A stretch of DNA of 64,000 nt. It comes from Paracoccus sp. (in: a-proteobacteria) (GTDB lineage: Bacteria > Pseudomonadota > Alphaproteobacteria > Rhodobacterales > Rhodobacteraceae). Every line of letters begins with the position of its first letter. Within the stretch, counting starts at the first letter, position 1. The notes under the pieces were generated by a model. It worked only from the letters and a program-made list of their open reading frames with translations. It was not told where the DNA came from and did no database searches. A program made the translations under genes and the position numbers. This document shows positions 35,896 through 44,971 of the stretch, one piece after another. The stretch is taken from contig NZ_JAUNTN010000016.1 of NCBI RefSeq assembly GCF_030538695.1, positions 31,385 through 95,384 of the forward strand, read 5' to 3'.

Positions 35896-36519
35896 TCATT
35901 GATTTGCGTTGATTTCAGCGGCGACCATCACCCGCAGGCGGTCGCCAACACTGACCGGATCGCCCGGCCCGGCCATGCCGGGCAGAACGGAAATGTCCCA
36001 CTTTTGCCGCTGCCGGACGGCAAGCGACGGCTGGACCTCTGCATGTGACAGCGTGGACCAGCGACTGACCGGCACGTCATATTCCCGGCACAGCCGCGCG
36101 GTTTCGCGGGCCAGCGCGGACACCTGCGCGGGCGTGATCGGGGCGCTGCCCCACGCAAACGGGCGTTCCCGCGCCCCGGCCATCCCACAAAGCGCCAGCC
36201 CGATTGCACCGCCATTGGCGTTCAGGGTGTGCGACCGCAGCGCCGCAGGGGCGGCCAGCCAGCGCACCGTGCCATCGCCAAAGATCACCGCATGATAGGG
36301 CAGCATCGTCAGGTTGGCGGGGTTGTGACTGCCCGCCGTCCAGTGCCAATGCACCCGCGTGATCCCCGAGGGGTGCGCAAAGGGCCGCCCCCGCGCCTGC
36401 TGGCTGGCCTGCACTGCCGCAAAGGCCGCACGGGTGCGGGGACCGTCCAGCCCGTCAATCGGGCCGGGCCAAAAGCCAAGCGCCGCACACCGGGCTTGCC
36501 GGGCGCGGATCGCCGTCAT
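35896..36519 (-). CDS. Endolysin: N-acetylmuramoyl-L-alanine amidase with peptidoglycan-binding N terminus
   Basis: This 207-residue enzyme begins with a short peptidoglycan-binding-like repeat (CAALGFWPGPIDGLDGPRTRAAFAAVQ, about residues 10-37) and continues as an amidase_2/PGRP-like domain. Metal ligands are probably the His residues of VHWHWTAGS and SHAEVQ, with the fold segment YHAVIFGDGTVRWLA. No signal peptide is present, so it needs a holin. The start at 36519 is 5 bp after AGG; 36531 is possible. An intrinsic terminator lies just upstream (36545-36570). Confidence 0.82.
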   Translation of the reverse strand: MTAIRARQARCAALGFWPGPIDGLDGPRTRAAFAAVQASQQARGRPFAHPSGITRVHWHWTAGSHNPANLTMLPYHAVIFGDGTVRWLAAPAALRSHTLNANGGAIGLALCGMAGARERPFAWGSAPITPAQVSALARETARLCREYDVPVSRWSTLSHAEVQPSLAVRQRQKWDISVLPGMAGPGDPVSVGDRLRVMVAAEINANQ

Positions 36520-36544
36520 TTTACCTGTCATCTTGATTTCTCAC

Positions 36545-36570
36545 AAAAAAAGCCCGCCGGAAGGGCGGGC
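36545..36570 (-). terminator. Intrinsic terminator between tail/holin genes and endolysin
   Basis: On the minus strand GCCCGCC/GGCGGGC pair around a small loop and are followed directly by seven T. It is a textbook terminator, yet it lies inside the leftward late operon, 25 bp before the endolysin start, with no room for a new promoter after it. Confidence 0.8.
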
Positions 36571-36593
36571 GGGGAACGTGATTTGGGGATTCG

Positions 36594-36857
36594 TCAGGGC
36601 AGCTTGCGGTCGATCCGGTCCAGCATCTTTCCGGCGTGGATCAGCGATTCCTCGATCCGCGCCAGTTGCACCGCCTGCGCCCCGGCGCTGGCCTCCAGCG
36701 CCTCGACCTTGGCCTCCAGCCGCCCGATCTCACGCTCGTTACGCATCGACACGGCCTTGCCGCTGGCTAAAGCGACCTCCATCCGCGCCCAAAGCCCTGC
36801 CACCAGCGCAATCAGCGGGGCGGCCCCCCGGATCGAATCCCAGTCTGGCAACGTCAT
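36594..36857 (-). CDS. Small phage membrane/coiled-coil protein (holin-associated)
   Basis: This 87-residue protein has one TM helix (about residues 10-28, APLIALVAGLWARMEVALA), followed by a coiled coil (NEREIGRLEAKVEALEASAG) and an amphipathic end. This layout resembles XhlA-like or spanin-like lysis helpers. The start at 36857 shares one base with the stop of the upstream membrane protein. The role is inferred from layout and position. Confidence 0.65.
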   Translation of the reverse strand: MTLPDWDSIRGAAPLIALVAGLWARMEVALASGKAVSMRNEREIGRLEAKVEALEASAGAQAVQLARIEESLIHAGKMLDRIDRKLP

Positions 36858-37228
36858 TATTTTGATCTCCGATAATACCCCACCGCCGCCACGATCAGCA
36901 GCGACATCCAAGCCAGCACGGCCCCCAGCAGATCACCGGCCAGCAGGCAGGCGGCGGCATAGGCCCCGGCTGTGACGCCGATCCAGTCCACCACACCGTC
37001 AGCCAGCGCCGGGGCCAGCTTGTCACCGCGCCGCAGGGCGCTGCGCAACTGCGCCCCCTCCCAAACCAGCAGATAGCCCGCGCTGACCAGCGCCACGGCG
37101 ACCCAAGGCCCGGCCAGCGCCGCCAGTCCGCCCCACAGCACCAGCGTGATTTGCGCATGTGCCAGCAGCACCGCGCCCCAAACGTAAGGATCGCGATGAT
37201 TATCAGGGGTCAATAAATCGCGGATCAT
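36857..37228 (-). CDS. Phage membrane protein, putative holin
   Basis: This 123-residue protein has four predicted TM helices (about residues 15-35, 40-58, 75-95 and 97-117) and ends in YYRRSK. Multi-TM small proteins directly before the endolysin are usually holins, which open the inner membrane for the amidase. No specific family is recognised. The start overlaps the preceding stop (ATGA). Confidence 0.65.
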   Translation of the reverse strand: MIRDLLTPDNHRDPYVWGAVLLAHAQITLVLWGGLAALAGPWVAVALVSAGYLLVWEGAQLRSALRRGDKLAPALADGVVDWIGVTAGAYAAACLLAGDLLGAVLAWMSLLIVAAVGYYRRSK

Positions 37229-37968
37229 GCTGCACCTCTCGATTTTGCGTAAACCTCCAGCGCCGTGCGCTGCGCGTCCGACATCACCCAGCCGACCGTC
37301 AGCAGCACGTCGCGGACGATCAGGCCCTGCGGCACGGCTGCGCCGCCGCTGGACATACTACCGCCCACCACAAACCAATCCCCCGCCGCGCTGGTCGCGC
37401 GGTCAGCGGTGGTGCTGGCAGCGATGATCTGGTTGGCAACACGCACCTGCATCACCGCACTCATATTACCCGGCCCCGTTCGCGCCCAACTGTATGTGCG
37501 CGGCCCGCTGGCGGCTGGCGGGGCATAGGCCCTGACCGTGTTGCCGCTAAAGACGCCCGCATCAGACAGGCGGGTGGCAAACGATACCGGGTTGTTGCTG
37601 TAGACCTGCGGGCCGTTGTAAAACTGCCGACCAATCAGCGCATTTGGCTGACACAGCGCCCATAATTCAAAGGGCGTGTCAGCGGGCCACGCCTCACGGT
37701 CAGCGGTGTAACACCCCGCCGCACAGTCCAGCCAACCGTCAGCCAGCACCGGATCACCCGCCCGATCCATCACCAGCGGCAGGCCGTGACGGGCCGTCCA
37801 GGTCGCGCCCGCATCCTCGGCTGCATAATGGGCGTAGGGTGCATCACCCAACAATGCCGCCGGGAACGGGTCAACAGGTTCGGGCGTGACTGGATCGCCG
37901 CCAGATGCGGCGCGGATCCGCAACATCGGCCAGCCCTGCCAGATCGGGCCAGACAGCGCCGCCATCAC
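37225..37968 (-). CDS. Phage tail-associated protein with concanavalin/LamG-like C terminus
   Basis: This 247-residue protein is not a recognised family. Its C-terminal half (ELWALCQPNALIGRQFYNGP ... VLLTVGWVMSDAQRTALEVYA) looks like the beta-sandwich and closing helix of LamG/concanavalin domains common in phage fibre or head-decoration proteins. The last motif (SDAQRTALEVYAKSRG) is typical of such ends. It is coupled by ATGA to the previous gene. Confidence 0.6.
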   Translation of the reverse strand: MMAALSGPIWQGWPMLRIRAASGGDPVTPEPVDPFPAALLGDAPYAHYAAEDAGATWTARHGLPLVMDRAGDPVLADGWLDCAAGCYTADREAWPADTPFELWALCQPNALIGRQFYNGPQVYSNNPVSFATRLSDAGVFSGNTVRAYAPPAASGPRTYSWARTGPGNMSAVMQVRVANQIIAASTTADRATSAAGDWFVVGGSMSSGGAAVPQGLIVRDVLLTVGWVMSDAQRTALEVYAKSRGAA

Positions 37969-38207
37969 AGCCCCCGCAGAATGCTGGCCGCGCCCGTCGA
38001 TGATACCGAGCGCAGCCAGATTTGCGTTGCCCGATCAATCACCACCGCCGCCCCAATATCCAGATGCAGGGTGGCGGTATCCGCTGCCGGGGCCGCTGTG
38101 GCAAGCTCAACCACCCCCAGCCAGCCGGATTGATTTTGCACCACATCACCGGATTGCACCGCCAGCGGCCCGGTCCAGTCTTGCGTCAATTTGTGGATTT
38201 TTGGCAT
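37965..38207 (-). CDS. Small phage structural protein (unrecognised)
   Basis: This 80-residue protein begins MPKIHKLTQDWTGPLAVQSGDVVQNQSGWL and has a beta-rich pattern. Such short proteins often cap or decorate fibres. It precedes and overlaps the LamG-like protein gene. No family recognised. Confidence 0.55.
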   Translation of the reverse strand: MPKIHKLTQDWTGPLAVQSGDVVQNQSGWLGVVELATAAPAADTATLHLDIGAAVVIDRATQIWLRSVSSTGAASILRGL

Positions 38208-38231
38208 GTCTGCCCCCTTTTTAAGATTAAA

Positions 38232-38975
38232 TTAAAAACCGCTAACCGTTCGCAACGTCAGCGCCCCGCCCATACCCGCCCCTGACCAGTTACTGACCGG
38301 CGCGATATATGGATACCCAAGCCACGGATCGACCGTGACCGCCTTAAATTGCGCCGCAGTTGCGCCCGTGCGGACCCACCAAAACGCATAAACATCGCCG
38401 TTGTCGAAATTCTCGAAATAGCCCCGATAACCAAGCTGGATAAATCCGCAATCTGCGGAAACGGAAACCGGGCTGGAAATCACGTTTTCGGGTCGGACAG
38501 TAATCCCCCCGATGTTTGAAACATATCTCGAAACATCGAAAGAAATATAATCACGGATTTCAACCGGGCGGCGACGGCTGTCGTAAATAACTCCACCCGC
38601 CGCATTATTAAGGATCAGCCCGTAACCTGACCCATCCAGCGGGCAGGATTGCATCGGCCCGATTGCCAGCCATTTAACCGATGCCCGCGCCGCCAGAAAC
38701 GTCACATTGGCACCTGACAAGGCATCACCGACCCGGCAGCACCACGGCTGATCCGTTGTAAACTCAACGTAAAATGACAGCCCGGACATACCCGCAAAAC
38801 GCGCTTTCGGAACCCGATGAACCCAGCCATAGCGCCCGTCATGGGCATTTGCCCCGCCCGAATTGGCTGGCTCGGATGATGTGGAGGTGCCAAAGGCATA
38901 GACCCCGTAAGCTTGCGTTCCCGCATCAATGATTTTTTGCACACCGCTATTTGCGGAAAACAGCCCGTAACTCAT
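38232..38975 (-). CDS. DUF6453-like phage tail protein, long paralog
   Basis: This 247-residue beta-rich protein starts MSYGLFSANSGVQKIID, the N terminus typical of DUF6453-type tail proteins. Its start overlaps the end of a shorter protein that also begins MSYGL (38972-39265). The C terminus (FWWVRTGATAAQFKAVTVDPWLGYPYI) is rich in aromatics. Probably a fibre or tip accessory protein that meets the host surface. Confidence 0.6.
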   Translation of the reverse strand: MSYGLFSANSGVQKIIDAGTQAYGVYAFGTSTSSEPANSGGANAHDGRYGWVHRVPKARFAGMSGLSFYVEFTTDQPWCCRVGDALSGANVTFLAARASVKWLAIGPMQSCPLDGSGYGLILNNAAGGVIYDSRRRPVEIRDYISFDVSRYVSNIGGITVRPENVISSPVSVSADCGFIQLGYRGYFENFDNGDVYAFWWVRTGATAAQFKAVTVDPWLGYPYIAPVSNWSGAGMGGALTLRTVSGF

Positions 38976-39265
38976 TTTTTAAGCCAGATCACGGTAAAAG
39001 TTTCTGCGCGGCGTTCCTGATCCAGCCCCCGCGCAATCGCCCATGTGCCGCGTGATGGAAAAATCCCGAACTCTGGAACAGACCCAAGCGAGCCGATGCA
39101 AAACGAATGCGGATCAGCCTGCGTTTTAGGCGTCGGCATCGGGGCGGATTTTTCGTATTCCCCCGCTGCCAAAGTCATTGTCCAGACCTCATCCACGACC
39201 CACGGGGTAAACGCCAGATCACCAACCCCGCCGCTGGCAGACCAGACTTGCAGACCATAGCTCAT
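38972..39265 (-). CDS. DUF6453-like phage tail protein, short paralog
   Basis: This 97-residue protein begins MSYGLQVWSASGGVGDLAF and ends FTVIWLKK. It shares the N-terminal pattern and probably fold of the next gene but lacks most of its length. ATGA overlaps on both sides couple it to the zinc-ribbon protein and the long paralog. Confidence 0.58.
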   Translation of the reverse strand: MSYGLQVWSASGGVGDLAFTPWVVDEVWTMTLAAGEYEKSAPMPTPKTQADPHSFCIGSLGSVPEFGIFPSRGTWAIARGLDQERRAETFTVIWLKK

Positions 39266-39513
39266 TCTGCCGCCTCATCCGCGCCGCCCCACGCGCTGAT
39301 CTGTATGCGGGTTGCAGCCCGGATAACCGGGGCGCAAGCGGGGCAAAAACAAAGCGGCATCTGCCGATCCTCTGCCAGACTGATGTCAACCCAAAGCTGA
39401 CCCGACCCCCATCCATCCACGATCACGCCATTCGCGCGGTCGGTTGCCCCGACCGTGCCGCAGCGGTCACATTCGCAAATCGTCTGATTGCCGTCCTGAT
39501 CCAGATAAATCAT
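39262..39513 (-). CDS. Small zinc-ribbon-like phage protein
   Basis: This 83-residue protein has two cysteine pairs, CECDRC near residues 13-18 and CFCPAC near residues 55-60, spaced like a zinc ribbon. It lies directly after the tail-tip protein gene. No family recognised; a structural or assembly role is possible. Confidence 0.6.
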   Translation of the reverse strand: MIYLDQDGNQTICECDRCGTVGATDRANGVIVDGWGSGQLWVDISLAEDRQMPLCFCPACAPVIRAATRIQISAWGGADEAAE

Positions 39514-39522
39514 TGATAACCC

Positions 39523-42500
39523 TTACGCTAAATTGCCCATGCGGACGCGCAACACATTGCTGGCGTCGTAAACAAGGATGCGGTCATTACGGATTTCCAT
39601 CCGCGCCCCAGTGGTGGCGGTGCGCAACACCCCGACCGTGGCGGTCAGCGCCGAAAGCTCGGCTACGTTGATCTTGTCAGCGGTCAGGCTTTTGGTGATC
39701 GTCCGGCCGCCATGAATGGCTGTGCTACCCGCCGGCGCCCATGGCGACGGCAAAGTGGCGGCGGCGTGGACCTCCTCAAGCTGCGGCTTCCAGACCCACA
39801 ACCAGCTATCCGCCGCCCCCGCATCCGCGGTTTGTTTTTGGAACAGCACTTCGGCATAGGCCGCGCCGGCCGGGGCAAGCGCCTTGATGAACACCCGCTC
39901 CCATTGGTCCGGGATGTTATGCACCCCCCGCGCCGCCGCAGCCCAAGGTGTGTTAAACGTGCTGCCCGGCATCAGCGCCCCAGCCGCATCGTAAAACCGC
40001 ACCACCAACCGGGCGTCGCCCCGCGCCGTGCGGTAATAGCCGCTGGCAATATAGTGCTGGTTGGGACTGACCGGGACGCCGACAGCGCGGCTGCCCGACG
40101 CCAGCAGCGGCTTGGCCACGATAAAGGCGTTGATCCCGGTAATCCCAATCTCGCGGATAAACAGCGTTGGCCAAGCCGGGTGCGCGTAGCTTTCACCGGG
40201 GTTTCGGACCCCGAAGGCAAAGGCCGAATTGCCGCCATGCGACGCCGCATAATGCGCAAAACCATCATCAAACGACGGGTCAACCAACAGGTTTTTGCCC
40301 ATGCCGACCGTCAGCAGGTTGGCTCCGACCGAACCATCCATGACAAGTTGCTCGGCCTGAAACTTGATGATGGATTTCGGGACGCCACCCTTGCCGTCTG
40401 CCGCGATCAGGTCGATCAGCGACACCGCATCACCGGCCTGCGCCCGGATCAGATAGCCGGATTTCGCACCTTTTTCGAGGTCGGAAATGGCGGTCGCCTG
40501 CGTCGTCACGCTGGCATCCAGCTTGGTCAGGTCCGCATCCTTGACCTCGACCCAAGCCGACCCATTCCAGCGGTGCATCCGGTTATCCGCTGTCCGCACC
40601 CACAAATCGCCAGCCGCCAGCCCGGACGCAGCAGGTGCCGCCGCCTGCCGGAACGTCCGGTTTTTAGCCGCCGCATTGGCTCCGACGGTGTTGATCTGGC
40701 TGGCCAGCGCCTGATCCTGCGCCGCGCGGGTCGCGGCCTCCGACTGGATCGCGGCCTCGGCATCTGCAAACCGCGATTCGGTGCGGGTTTGCAGCGCCGT
40801 CAGCGCCTGATCGGTGGTCGCGCTGGCGACCTCAACCGCCTGAATCCGGGCAATCACCTGCTGGTCAATCTTGGTCGCCGCCGCGTTGTCGATCCAAACC
40901 GGATCGGTCGGGACCACCCGCCACCGGAATCGGGTCGCGCCGTCAGGCGGGGCGTGTTGGCCGCTGATGACCTTGGGCGCGGCGGACGCCTCAAACCGGG
41001 TCGCAAACTCGGTCCCCAGCGCCGCGCCGTCTGCACCGTAAAACAGCACCCGGACAGTCCCGGCCCCGCCGCTGATCTCGACCCGCCATTGCAGCAACTC
41101 CGCCACGTCAAAACTGGCGTCAACAAACTGCCCGAAATGGCCCGCCGACACCCGCGCACCGCCATTTTCCGGGGTTGCCGCACCAACAGTCCAGCCGGTG
41201 ATCCCATCGGCAAAATCCGGGTTGACCAGCAGGTTGTTGCTGGTGTTTGCCGCCGTGATCTCATTGATCCGGCCCGCCAGTTGGCCAAGCTCGGTCTCAA
41301 ACACCCCGGCATATTGCTGCAATCCGGTATCGGTGTAATCCCGCGCCGCCCCCAGCCCGTCGCGCAACTGACCGGCCAGCGTCTGCACCTGCCCCGACAG
41401 ATCGGCGGTGGCGTCAAACAATTCTTCGCGGGCTGCCGTCGCATCCGCCCGCGCCGCCAGCGCATCCGCCGCCGCCGCTGCCGCCTGCTCCTGCCCGCGT
41501 TCCAGATCGGCCCGGAGCTGCTCCTCGAAATCCTCTGCCGTGATCCCGACCGTTGGCGCGACAAAGCCGGTCCAGTCAGTCCATGCCCGCGCACGGCCCG
41601 TCAGCATCACCCGCGCCCGGACCTCCATCCGCGCCCCGGAAATTACCCCCGCCGTGATGATGTGATCGCCCCGCTCGATGGCCGGGGTGCTGCCCTGACC
41701 GGCCAGCGCGGATGCGCCCTGCGCCCGCAACTCCCACTCGACACCCAACCCCGGAATCGGCGTCCATTTGATCCGCACAGCCGAGCGGCGGCTGCGGCCC
41801 TGATCGTCCTGGACAATCACCGGCTCGACCGCCCAACCGGGCAGCACCTGCGGCGCAGGCGGCGTGGTGACGACCGAGACAGTCGGCAGGGGTGCCACCT
41901 GCGGCGCGGTGTAATCTGCCGGGTCGACCTCACGGACGTGGACGCGCTGGACCATGGTCACGGGGTCACGATAGACCGCCTGCACCTCGACCAACTTGCC
42001 CGCGTAGCCGTCATAATCCAGCGAGAGCGTCAGCGTGTCCAGCACCTCGACCGCCGCATAATCGGGCGGCAGGGACAATTCGTGCTGGCGCTGGCGGCGA
42101 CCATCGGCCAGCGCAAAGGCGACCAGCTTTTGCACCTGCTCGCTGTCCGTGACCGCGTGATAGGTGATCGCAACCACGTTGCGGCCCCCGTCGCGGGCGG
42201 CAAAAGCCTGATCCAGCACCAGCGGCGCGGCTTTGGACTGCCAGCGTTCGGCAGGCTCGGGATACTGCGCAGCAATACCGTTGTAGACCTCACGCGGGCC
42301 TTGATGCGGGGTAAAGACCTGATTTTCGCTGATAATCACATCGGGATTGGTGACGGTCGCCACCGGCAGGCCCGGCCCGCCGATGCGGATGCGCCAGACG
42401 CCGCCGTCCTCGGCAATGTTGCCCGCACAGGCTTGCAGCAGATGCTCGATCACGTCTGCCGGGGTGTCGCCGCCGTAATCTGCCGGGCCGATCTCGACCT

Positions 42501-43356
42501 CAAGGCCCGCCGTCCAGCCCTGCGTCTCTGCCTCGGTGATCGCGCTGGCCCAGTTTGCGGCGGGCAGATCGGCAGCATCCAGACCGCCGCCCCAAACCGA
42601 CCCGTCCGGCAGGGTGATGCCGCGCATGACATTCCAGATCATCAGCGCCGCGTTCCGGCTGTATCCGGCCCGACCGGTGCGCGGGTCGGTCAGCGGGATG
42701 CCGTCCACCTCAAAAATCAGGTCCGGGATCGACGAAAACAACTCCTGATCCCGCTTAAGCTCGACAATGACGTAAGCCACGCCGCGCAACACCATGTCCG
42801 CCGTCCATGGCCGGTCCTTGTGGCTGCCGTAGCTGGCGACCAGATGCGGATCGGCCTGCATTTGGTTGCCATCGTAAAACCGCAACCGGGCTTTGCCCAC
42901 AAACTTTTCGGGCAGGTCAAACCAGCCGGTTGTGCCTGCCGGAATCTCGACCCGATCCTGACCGATCCAGACCGCCGCCAGTCCATGAACCGGCAGGTCG
43001 GACAGGTCACGGATGATCGTCAGCCACTCGTTACCCGCGCCGCGCACATATTCCGGGGCCGTCCGATGGCCCGAGACCGCGCGACGGCCAAGGATGATCC
43101 GCTGCGGGGTGTCGTCGCCCTCGGTCGCGGCCTCAAGCTGGACCGCACCCGGACCTTGCGGCTTTTGCTTGGGGGCCAGTGCCCGTGAGATCAGCGACAT
43201 CCCGGCGCTGATCGCCATGTTGACCGCAAAGCTGGCTACCGCAGACGTGGCCGCAAAGGCGCTGATCGCCGATGTGATGGCCGCCACAAAGCCCGCATGG
43301 GCCGGGGCAGCGGCCAGCACCGCCGTCGCAAAAACCGTCAGAAAAATCCGCGTCAT
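39523..43356 (-). CDS. Phage tail tip / host-specificity protein (J-like)
   Basis: This 1277-residue protein is the largest phage gene. It starts with a hydrophobic N terminus (MTRIFLTVFATAVLAAAPAHA), then a J-like core (APEYVRGAGNEWLTIIRDLSDLPVHGL; GRAGYSRNAALMIWNVMRG). A coiled-coil zone follows (about residues 615-680, with RADLERGQEQAAAAAADALA), a carbohydrate-binding-like stretch and repeats of NLLVNP/NLLVDPSFDDG. A C-terminal segment (TADKINVAELSALTATVGVL) is typical of lambda-J-type tails. It should contact the host receptor. The start overlaps the preceding stop (ATGA). Confidence 0.88.
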   Translation of the reverse strand: MTRIFLTVFATAVLAAAPAHAGFVAAITSAISAFAATSAVASFAVNMAISAGMSLISRALAPKQKPQGPGAVQLEAATEGDDTPQRIILGRRAVSGHRTAPEYVRGAGNEWLTIIRDLSDLPVHGLAAVWIGQDRVEIPAGTTGWFDLPEKFVGKARLRFYDGNQMQADPHLVASYGSHKDRPWTADMVLRGVAYVIVELKRDQELFSSIPDLIFEVDGIPLTDPRTGRAGYSRNAALMIWNVMRGITLPDGSVWGGGLDAADLPAANWASAITEAETQGWTAGLEVEIGPADYGGDTPADVIEHLLQACAGNIAEDGGVWRIRIGGPGLPVATVTNPDVIISENQVFTPHQGPREVYNGIAAQYPEPAERWQSKAAPLVLDQAFAARDGGRNVVAITYHAVTDSEQVQKLVAFALADGRRQRQHELSLPPDYAAVEVLDTLTLSLDYDGYAGKLVEVQAVYRDPVTMVQRVHVREVDPADYTAPQVAPLPTVSVVTTPPAPQVLPGWAVEPVIVQDDQGRSRRSAVRIKWTPIPGLGVEWELRAQGASALAGQGSTPAIERGDHIITAGVISGARMEVRARVMLTGRARAWTDWTGFVAPTVGITAEDFEEQLRADLERGQEQAAAAAADALAARADATAAREELFDATADLSGQVQTLAGQLRDGLGAARDYTDTGLQQYAGVFETELGQLAGRINEITAANTSNNLLVNPDFADGITGWTVGAATPENGGARVSAGHFGQFVDASFDVAELLQWRVEISGGAGTVRVLFYGADGAALGTEFATRFEASAAPKVISGQHAPPDGATRFRWRVVPTDPVWIDNAAATKIDQQVIARIQAVEVASATTDQALTALQTRTESRFADAEAAIQSEAATRAAQDQALASQINTVGANAAAKNRTFRQAAAPAASGLAAGDLWVRTADNRMHRWNGSAWVEVKDADLTKLDASVTTQATAISDLEKGAKSGYLIRAQAGDAVSLIDLIAADGKGGVPKSIIKFQAEQLVMDGSVGANLLTVGMGKNLLVDPSFDDGFAHYAASHGGNSAFAFGVRNPGESYAHPAWPTLFIREIGITGINAFIVAKPLLASGSRAVGVPVSPNQHYIASGYYRTARGDARLVVRFYDAAGALMPGSTFNTPWAAAARGVHNIPDQWERVFIKALAPAGAAYAEVLFQKQTADAGAADSWLWVWKPQLEEVHAAATLPSPWAPAGSTAIHGGRTITKSLTADKINVAELSALTATVGVLRTATTGARMEIRNDRILVYDASNVLRVRMGNLA

Positions 43357-43757
43357 ACCCGGTAAATCCCCCGCGCCTCGGTCAGCGGGATCAGCCCCCA
43401 CCCCTCGGGCGTCAGAACGTAAATCATTTCACCCTGCACCACGCCCAAGCCCACACCGTCGCTGGTATCGACCGCCGCCAGATCGCCGGGCTGCGCAAAC
43501 AGCACGGACGGTTGTTTGCGGAATCGGCGGCTGACATAGACCAGATGGCTTGCGCAGCCGGTCTTTTCCCGGCCCATCGCCAGCCCGGATTCACGGCTGT
43601 CGTAACCGCGCACCCCCGCCGTGTAATCAACCCCGGTCACGGCCTCTGCCGCGCCCATCGCAAACAGCCAGCAATCCGCCGAGCCATAGGCAAAATCCCG
43701 GCCAGCCCATTCGGCCAGATAAGCCGTGAGCCGCGCCCGCCAATCAGGTAGCCGCAT
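43353..43757 (-). CDS. DUF6950 / NlpC-P60-like phage protein
   Basis: This 134-residue protein starts MRLPDWRARLTAYLAEWAGRDFAYGSADCWLFAMGAAEAVTG. The Cys in SADCWLF is where NlpC/P60-like peptidases place their nucleophile, and a later GDLAAVD fits the family. In phage tails such proteins precede the J protein and process peptidoglycan or assist tip assembly. Catalysis is not proven. Confidence 0.75.
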   Translation of the reverse strand: MRLPDWRARLTAYLAEWAGRDFAYGSADCWLFAMGAAEAVTGVDYTAGVRGYDSRESGLAMGREKTGCASHLVYVSRRFRKQPSVLFAQPGDLAAVDTSDGVGLGVVQGEMIYVLTPEGWGLIPLTEARGIYRV

Positions 43758-44386
43758 CAGAATATCCCTAAGAACTTTTTACGTTTTTTCGGCTGCTGCT
43801 GGCTCTCGCCCCACGTCACGCTTGCATCGTGGACGTTGGAATAGCGCCGCCCCTGATCGCCGCCGCGCAACTGCTGCATCGGGGCCGATTTGGTCAGGGG
43901 CGGGATCACCGTCAGCCGCCATGCGTCCGACACCAGCCCAAGGCTGACATCCAGACCATCGCCAAAAGCGGCGGTGGTGATCGGCGCGGTTTCGATCCGC
44001 CCCCGGAACACCCGCTCTGGCGGCGCAATCAGGTTCTGATCTGCGTCAAACTCGGCCCGGTGAATCAGGATTGGCGCGTTTTGCGTGTCATAGACCCGCA
44101 CCGCCTGGACAACCGCATCACTGACGCCCATCAACGCCAATTCGGCGCGGCGCACCTGCACCCCCGCCTCTGAAAACACCGTTGGCAGCGACAGGATCGA
44201 CGTGCCGTGATACATGCGCACCACGCCGTCCGTTGTAAACTGGCGGGTGCCGCTGCCGGTCCAAAGCCCGGCAGTCTCGATCTGATCGGTCTGCCGGTTG
44301 CGGGCCTCGATCCAGACCAGATGCTCGGTATGGACGCCCCGGCGCTGGTTGCGATGCGCCGTCAGGGCGCTGGCCGTCAGCCTCAT
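43757..44386 (-). CDS. Phage tail tip protein (unrecognised family, distal tail type)
   Basis: This 209-residue beta-rich protein has a central stretch FRGRIETAPITTAAFGDGLDVSLGLVSDAWRLTVIPP and a basic tail (QQPKKRKKFLGIF). The position between the distal-tail-like gene and the NlpC-like gene matches tip proteins of siphophages and GTAs. The start at 44386 overlaps the preceding stop (ATGA). Confidence 0.68.
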   Translation of the reverse strand: MRLTASALTAHRNQRRGVHTEHLVWIEARNRQTDQIETAGLWTGSGTRQFTTDGVVRMYHGTSILSLPTVFSEAGVQVRRAELALMGVSDAVVQAVRVYDTQNAPILIHRAEFDADQNLIAPPERVFRGRIETAPITTAAFGDGLDVSLGLVSDAWRLTVIPPLTKSAPMQQLRGGDQGRRYSNVHDASVTWGESQQQPKKRKKFLGIF

Positions 44387-44970
44387 AAATGCACCTGCGT
44401 GATTGCAAAACTGGATTCGCCCGCCAGCACCCGCGTAAACTGCGCCGGTTTGATCTGATCGACCACGGCCAGCATCTTGGGCCGCCGCACCTCGACCACT
44501 GCCCCAACCACAACCGAGGGCGGCAGATGCGGCATCAGCCAGACCGTGCATTGCCCCGCAGCATTTGCAGGGTCAGCCGCCGTGACCGCGTGCAGGCTGT
44601 GACCGATTGAAACCATGTCACCAGGCGCAAACACAAAGCCCCGATCCAGCCCGGCCAGAACGACGCGCCGGTTATCCGACGCCTTGGACGCCACCGTAAC
44701 CACCCGGTCGTAGCCCCGATAATTGCGGTCACTGACCTCAATCACTGTGCCGGGCTGTTGCGCCAGCATCAGCAGGGCGCGAACGGCGCGGGCCTGCGCA
44801 GCCCGGTTGCCGTAAAGCTGGACATCGGCTTTCCACAGGTCCGCGCCAAACGACCGCGCCCGGATCACCTGACCGCCCGCCGTCTGACTGGACACCGCCG
44901 AAACCGGCGCAAACAGATCCATGCGCCGGACGCAAATCCGGCCCCAAAACTCTTCCAAAGTCAGGATCAT
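44383..44970 (-). CDS. Phage distal tail-like protein
   Basis: This 195-residue beta-rich protein begins MILTLEEFWGRICVRRMDLFAPV and has GADLWKADVQLYGN, a pattern of distal tail (Dit-like) or lambda gpL/M-type proteins found directly after the tape measure gene. Start 44970 follows AGAGGTTAAG. Not recognised more closely. Confidence 0.68.
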   Translation of the reverse strand: MILTLEEFWGRICVRRMDLFAPVSAVSSQTAGGQVIRARSFGADLWKADVQLYGNRAAQARAVRALLMLAQQPGTVIEVSDRNYRGYDRVVTVASKASDNRRVVLAGLDRGFVFAPGDMVSIGHSLHAVTAADPANAAGQCTVWLMPHLPPSVVVGAVVEVRRPKMLAVVDQIKPAQFTRVLAGESSFAITQVHL

Positions 44971-44971
44971 C

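Noticed and set aside
39712-43188. 1158-codon plus-strand frame opposite the tail tip gene
   Set aside because: Shadow of the J-like gene; composition is dominated by Arg, Pro and Gly and there is no RBS or domain.
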